Assembly (NCBI GenBank): GCA_023251135.1
Contig: JAHEZJ010000014.1
Coordinates: 59,613-123,612 of the forward strand
Source of the DNA: Flavobacterium sp.
GTDB lineage: Bacteria > Bacteroidota > Bacteroidia > Flavobacteriales > Flavobacteriaceae
Length of the DNA stretch: 64,000 bases
Direction of reading: 5' to 3'
The notes beneath the pieces were generated by a model. That model had not been told where the DNA came from and did not search any database. It saw only the letters and a list, made by a program, of their open reading frames with translations. This document shows positions 62,350-64,000 of this stretch, one piece after another. The number at the start of each line of letters is the position of its first letter. The stretch's first letter is position 1. The translations under genes and the position numbers were made by a program.

Positions 62350-62394
62350 TGCCTCCATTTGTCTTTTATAAAGATAAATCGGAGGCATTTTTTT
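62350..62394 (+). terminator. Intrinsic terminator after gdhA
   Basis: TGCCTCC (62350-62356) pairs with GGAGGCA (62381-62387), with inner pairing of ATTT and AAAGAT. A run of T residues follows. Confidence 0.8.
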
Positions 62395-62433
62395 ATTTGC
62401 AAGAGAACAAAAATCAAATACTTTCGTTTGTAG

Positions 62434-62441
62434 TATATTTG
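62434..62441 (+). promoter_or_regulatory. -7 box (TATATTTG) for porZ
   Basis: This exact TAnnTTTG match lies 21 nt before the porZ start codon. Confidence 0.45.
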
Positions 62442-62462
62442 TCTATCTGAATTTAGTAAATA

Positions 62463-64000
62463 ATGAAAAGAAGGTTTTTCTACGTTTTGGTTTTGGTGGC
62501 AGCGCAATTTTGTTTCTCTCAGAATAAATTGTCCTGGCAGGGGTATTTTTCATTCAACGAAGTAAAAGATCTCTCGCAATCTTCAACTACCGTTTTTGCG
62601 GCCTCAGAGAATGCTCTTTTTTCTAAAAATGCAGCCCTGAATACAGTCAAAACCACCACAACGGTCGATGGCCTTTCGGGACAGACGATCTCTTCTTTAT
62701 GTCATAGCGAAGGATTTAAGAAAACAGTAATCGGATACGAAAACGGATTAATGATCGTGGTAAATGATACCGATGGTAGCATTTTAAAGGTGATCGACAT
62801 CATTAACAAACAATTGCCAGCCAATCTAAAGAGAATTAATCACTTGATGGAGCACAACGGAATGGTTTATGTTTCCTGTGATTTCGGAATTGTTCAGTTT
62901 AATTTAACCACCCTGCAATTTGGAGATACTTATTTTATCGGAGATAACGGTGCCGAAGTTAAAGTAAGGCAAACGGCTTATTTTAATGGGTTTTTCTATG
63001 CCGCAACTTCAAACGGAATCAAAAGAGCCAATAGCACCAATGGCAATCTGATTGATTTTAACCAATGGAGTTTGGTTACTGCGGGTGACTGGGCCAGTGT
63101 TGAGCCATTGGACACAGAACTTATTGCGATAAATTCAGGAGGATACATTCATCGGTACAATTCAAATTCATTTGTTGGATTTTTTCAGCTCCCGCGACCT
63201 TCAACAGACTTGCGTGCTGCAAATCATAATTTAATAGTCACAACACCCAATGTGGTTTATGTTTATAACAATCAAATGGTATTGCTTCGCCAGATAGCAA
63301 ATACTCAGGTTTTAGATAATACTATAACTTTTAGTTGTGCAACCCTTATAGGGGATCAGATTTATATTGGAACAAAAGAAAAAGGACTGTTCTCGTCGGC
63401 ACTTTCAGGGAATTCTGCTTTTGAGGAAAATACGCCTTCGGGGCCGGTGCGAAACAATATTTTTTCTATGGATGTTAGTCCTGGTTCGCTTTGGGCAGTC
63501 TATGGCGATTATGACATTTATTATAACCCCTATAATCTAGACAGCTACGGTGTTAGTAAATACAATACTTCAGGCTGGCTGAATATTACTTATTCAAAGG
63601 TTTTAGAGGCAAAATCACTGAGCCGGGTGATCGTAAATCCGACGAATGAAAAACAAGTTTTTGTGAGCTCTTTCTTTTCCGGATTGTTAAAAATAGAAAA
63701 TGATATTCCGCTCCTTTTATACAATGAAAAAAATAGTGGGTTAGAGTCGATCACATACGAAGGTCCAAATTATATTGATGTTCGTATTAATGGAACCGCT
63801 TTTGATAAAACGGGTAATCTGTGGGTGACGAACAGTAGGATTAAGAATGGTCTAAAAGTGCTGAAAACCGATGGGAAATGGCAAAGTTATAGTACGGCTA
63901 CAATTCTTAATAATGCTGAAACAACTAGTTATGCCAGTATCGTAATCGATAAAAACAATACAAAATGGATTGCCACGAGTAATGATGGAGTAATTGCTTT
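62463..64000 (+). CDS. porZ: PorZ-like type IX secretion protein, 5' part
   Basis: The open frame runs from an ATG at 62463 off the window end (over 510 residues shown). It starts with a signal peptide (MKRRFFYVLVLVAAQFCFSQ, ending near residue 20), then repeated beta-propeller-like blades (VFAASENALFS, MVYVSCDFGIVQFNL, FFYAATSNGIKRAN, IYIGTKEKGLFSSAL, QVFVSSFFSGLLKI, LWVTNSRIKNGL, KWIATSNDGVIAF). PorZ delivers anionic LPS to the PorU sortase of the type IX secretion system. The C-terminal part is outside the window. Confidence 0.88.
   Translation, partial: MKRRFFYVLVLVAAQFCFSQNKLSWQGYFSFNEVKDLSQSSTTVFAASENALFSKNAALNTVKTTTTVDGLSGQTISSLCHSEGFKKTVIGYENGLMIVVNDTDGSILKVIDIINKQLPANLKRINHLMEHNGMVYVSCDFGIVQFNLTTLQFGDTYFIGDNGAEVKVRQTAYFNGFFYAATSNGIKRANSTNGNLIDFNQWSLVTAGDWASVEPLDTELIAINSGGYIHRYNSNSFVGFFQLPRPSTDLRAANHNLIVTTPNVVYVYNNQMVLLRQIANTQVLDNTITFSCATLIGDQIYIGTKEKGLFSSALSGNSAFEENTPSGPVRNNIFSMDVSPGSLWAVYGDYDIYYNPYNLDSYGVSKYNTSGWLNITYSKVLEAKSLSRVIVNPTNEKQVFVSSFFSGLLKIENDIPLLLYNEKNSGLESITYEGPNYIDVRINGTAFDKTGNLWVTNSRIKNGLKVLKTDGKWQSYSTATILNNAETTSYASIVIDKNNTKWIATSNDGVIA

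Noticed and set aside
1-64000. CRISPR array, prophage or transposon
   Set aside because: No regularly spaced identical direct repeats, integrase, transposase or phage structural genes were seen; the repeats present are intergenic palindromes and short tandem arrays.
1-64000. tRNA, rRNA, tmRNA or RNase P genes
   Set aside because: No T-loop-like GTTCGANTC with a paired acceptor stem or other signature was recognised on reading; a covariance search would be needed to exclude them fully.

Overview
The window is a chromosomal segment from a member of the Bacteroidota, most likely Flavobacterium or a close relative. Three things point there. Gene content is typical of the group: PorZ of the type IX secretion system, the MoxR/DUF58/BatABCDE locus, a TonB-dependent receptor with a carboxypeptidase-regulatory-like N-terminus, and DUF3108 and M23 proteins. 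The DNA is AT-rich. Many genes are preceded by the Bacteroidota -7 promoter box TAnnTTTG. No rRNA, tRNA, CRISPR array, transposase or prophage was recognised.

Layout. 1-1.8 kb: a nested hairpin repeat and a very AT-rich pentapeptide-like membrane protein gene. 1.8-13.4 kb: housekeeping and accessory genes (lepA, an S33-type hydrolase lipoprotein, a membrane-anchored AraC regulator, a CvpA-like protein, pheS, gpsA, an iron alcohol dehydrogenase, a DJ-1/PfpI protein). 13.5-21.8 kb: a LysR regulator, a PKD lipoprotein, then a NUDIX/winged-helix regulator and a seven-gene operon of NAD and ADP-ribose metabolism. 21.9-26.7 kb: nadD, a four-helix-bundle (IVP) gene, gmk, yicC, an ArsC/Spx-like gene, DinB, RlpA and a small membrane protein. 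26.8-43 kb: a TonB receptor, pgi, a run of envelope genes with a tryptophan dioxygenase, hppD and hmgA of tyrosine catabolism, a patatin-type outer-membrane phospholipase and uvrC. 43.1-54.3 kb: an AstE/AspA-type deacylase, 5-formyl-THF cyclo-ligase and the eight-gene moxR-bat operon. 54.5-64 kb: an aldo/keto reductase, an SDR, an AlbA_2 protein, a DUF3298-type lipoprotein, a cystathionine gamma-synthase-type enzyme, an outer-membrane barrel, gdhA and the 5' part of porZ.

The most interesting system is at 14957-21705. A NrtR-like regulator (NUDIX plus winged helix, a family known to sense ADP-ribose) precedes genes for a short PRPP-synthetase-like enzyme, a microbial PARG-type macrodomain protein, a NADAR protein, KptA/Tpt1, an ADP-ribosylglycohydrolase, a PPP-type phosphatase and a nicotinamide phosphoribosyltransferase-like enzyme. 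Two matching 21-bp palindromes (TTTGCGT-N7-ACRCAAA) lie between the regulator and the operon. One overlaps the -7 box; their centres are 52 bp apart. I infer that the operon strips ADP-ribose from nucleic acids or proteins and recycles it to NAD+. The two end enzymes may act like the phage NARP1 pair (ADP-ribose to ADP-ribose-pyrophosphate, then joining to nicotinamide) rather than as ordinary Prs and Nampt. No NMN adenylyltransferase is in the operon, although nadD is convergent with it.

Other points of interest are an intergenic small-RNA candidate (35800-35907, minus) with its own promoter-like box and terminator, a perfect palindrome at the gdhA promoter, a Cys replacing a zinc-ligand His in an M23 protein, and several families of dispersed intergenic repeats.
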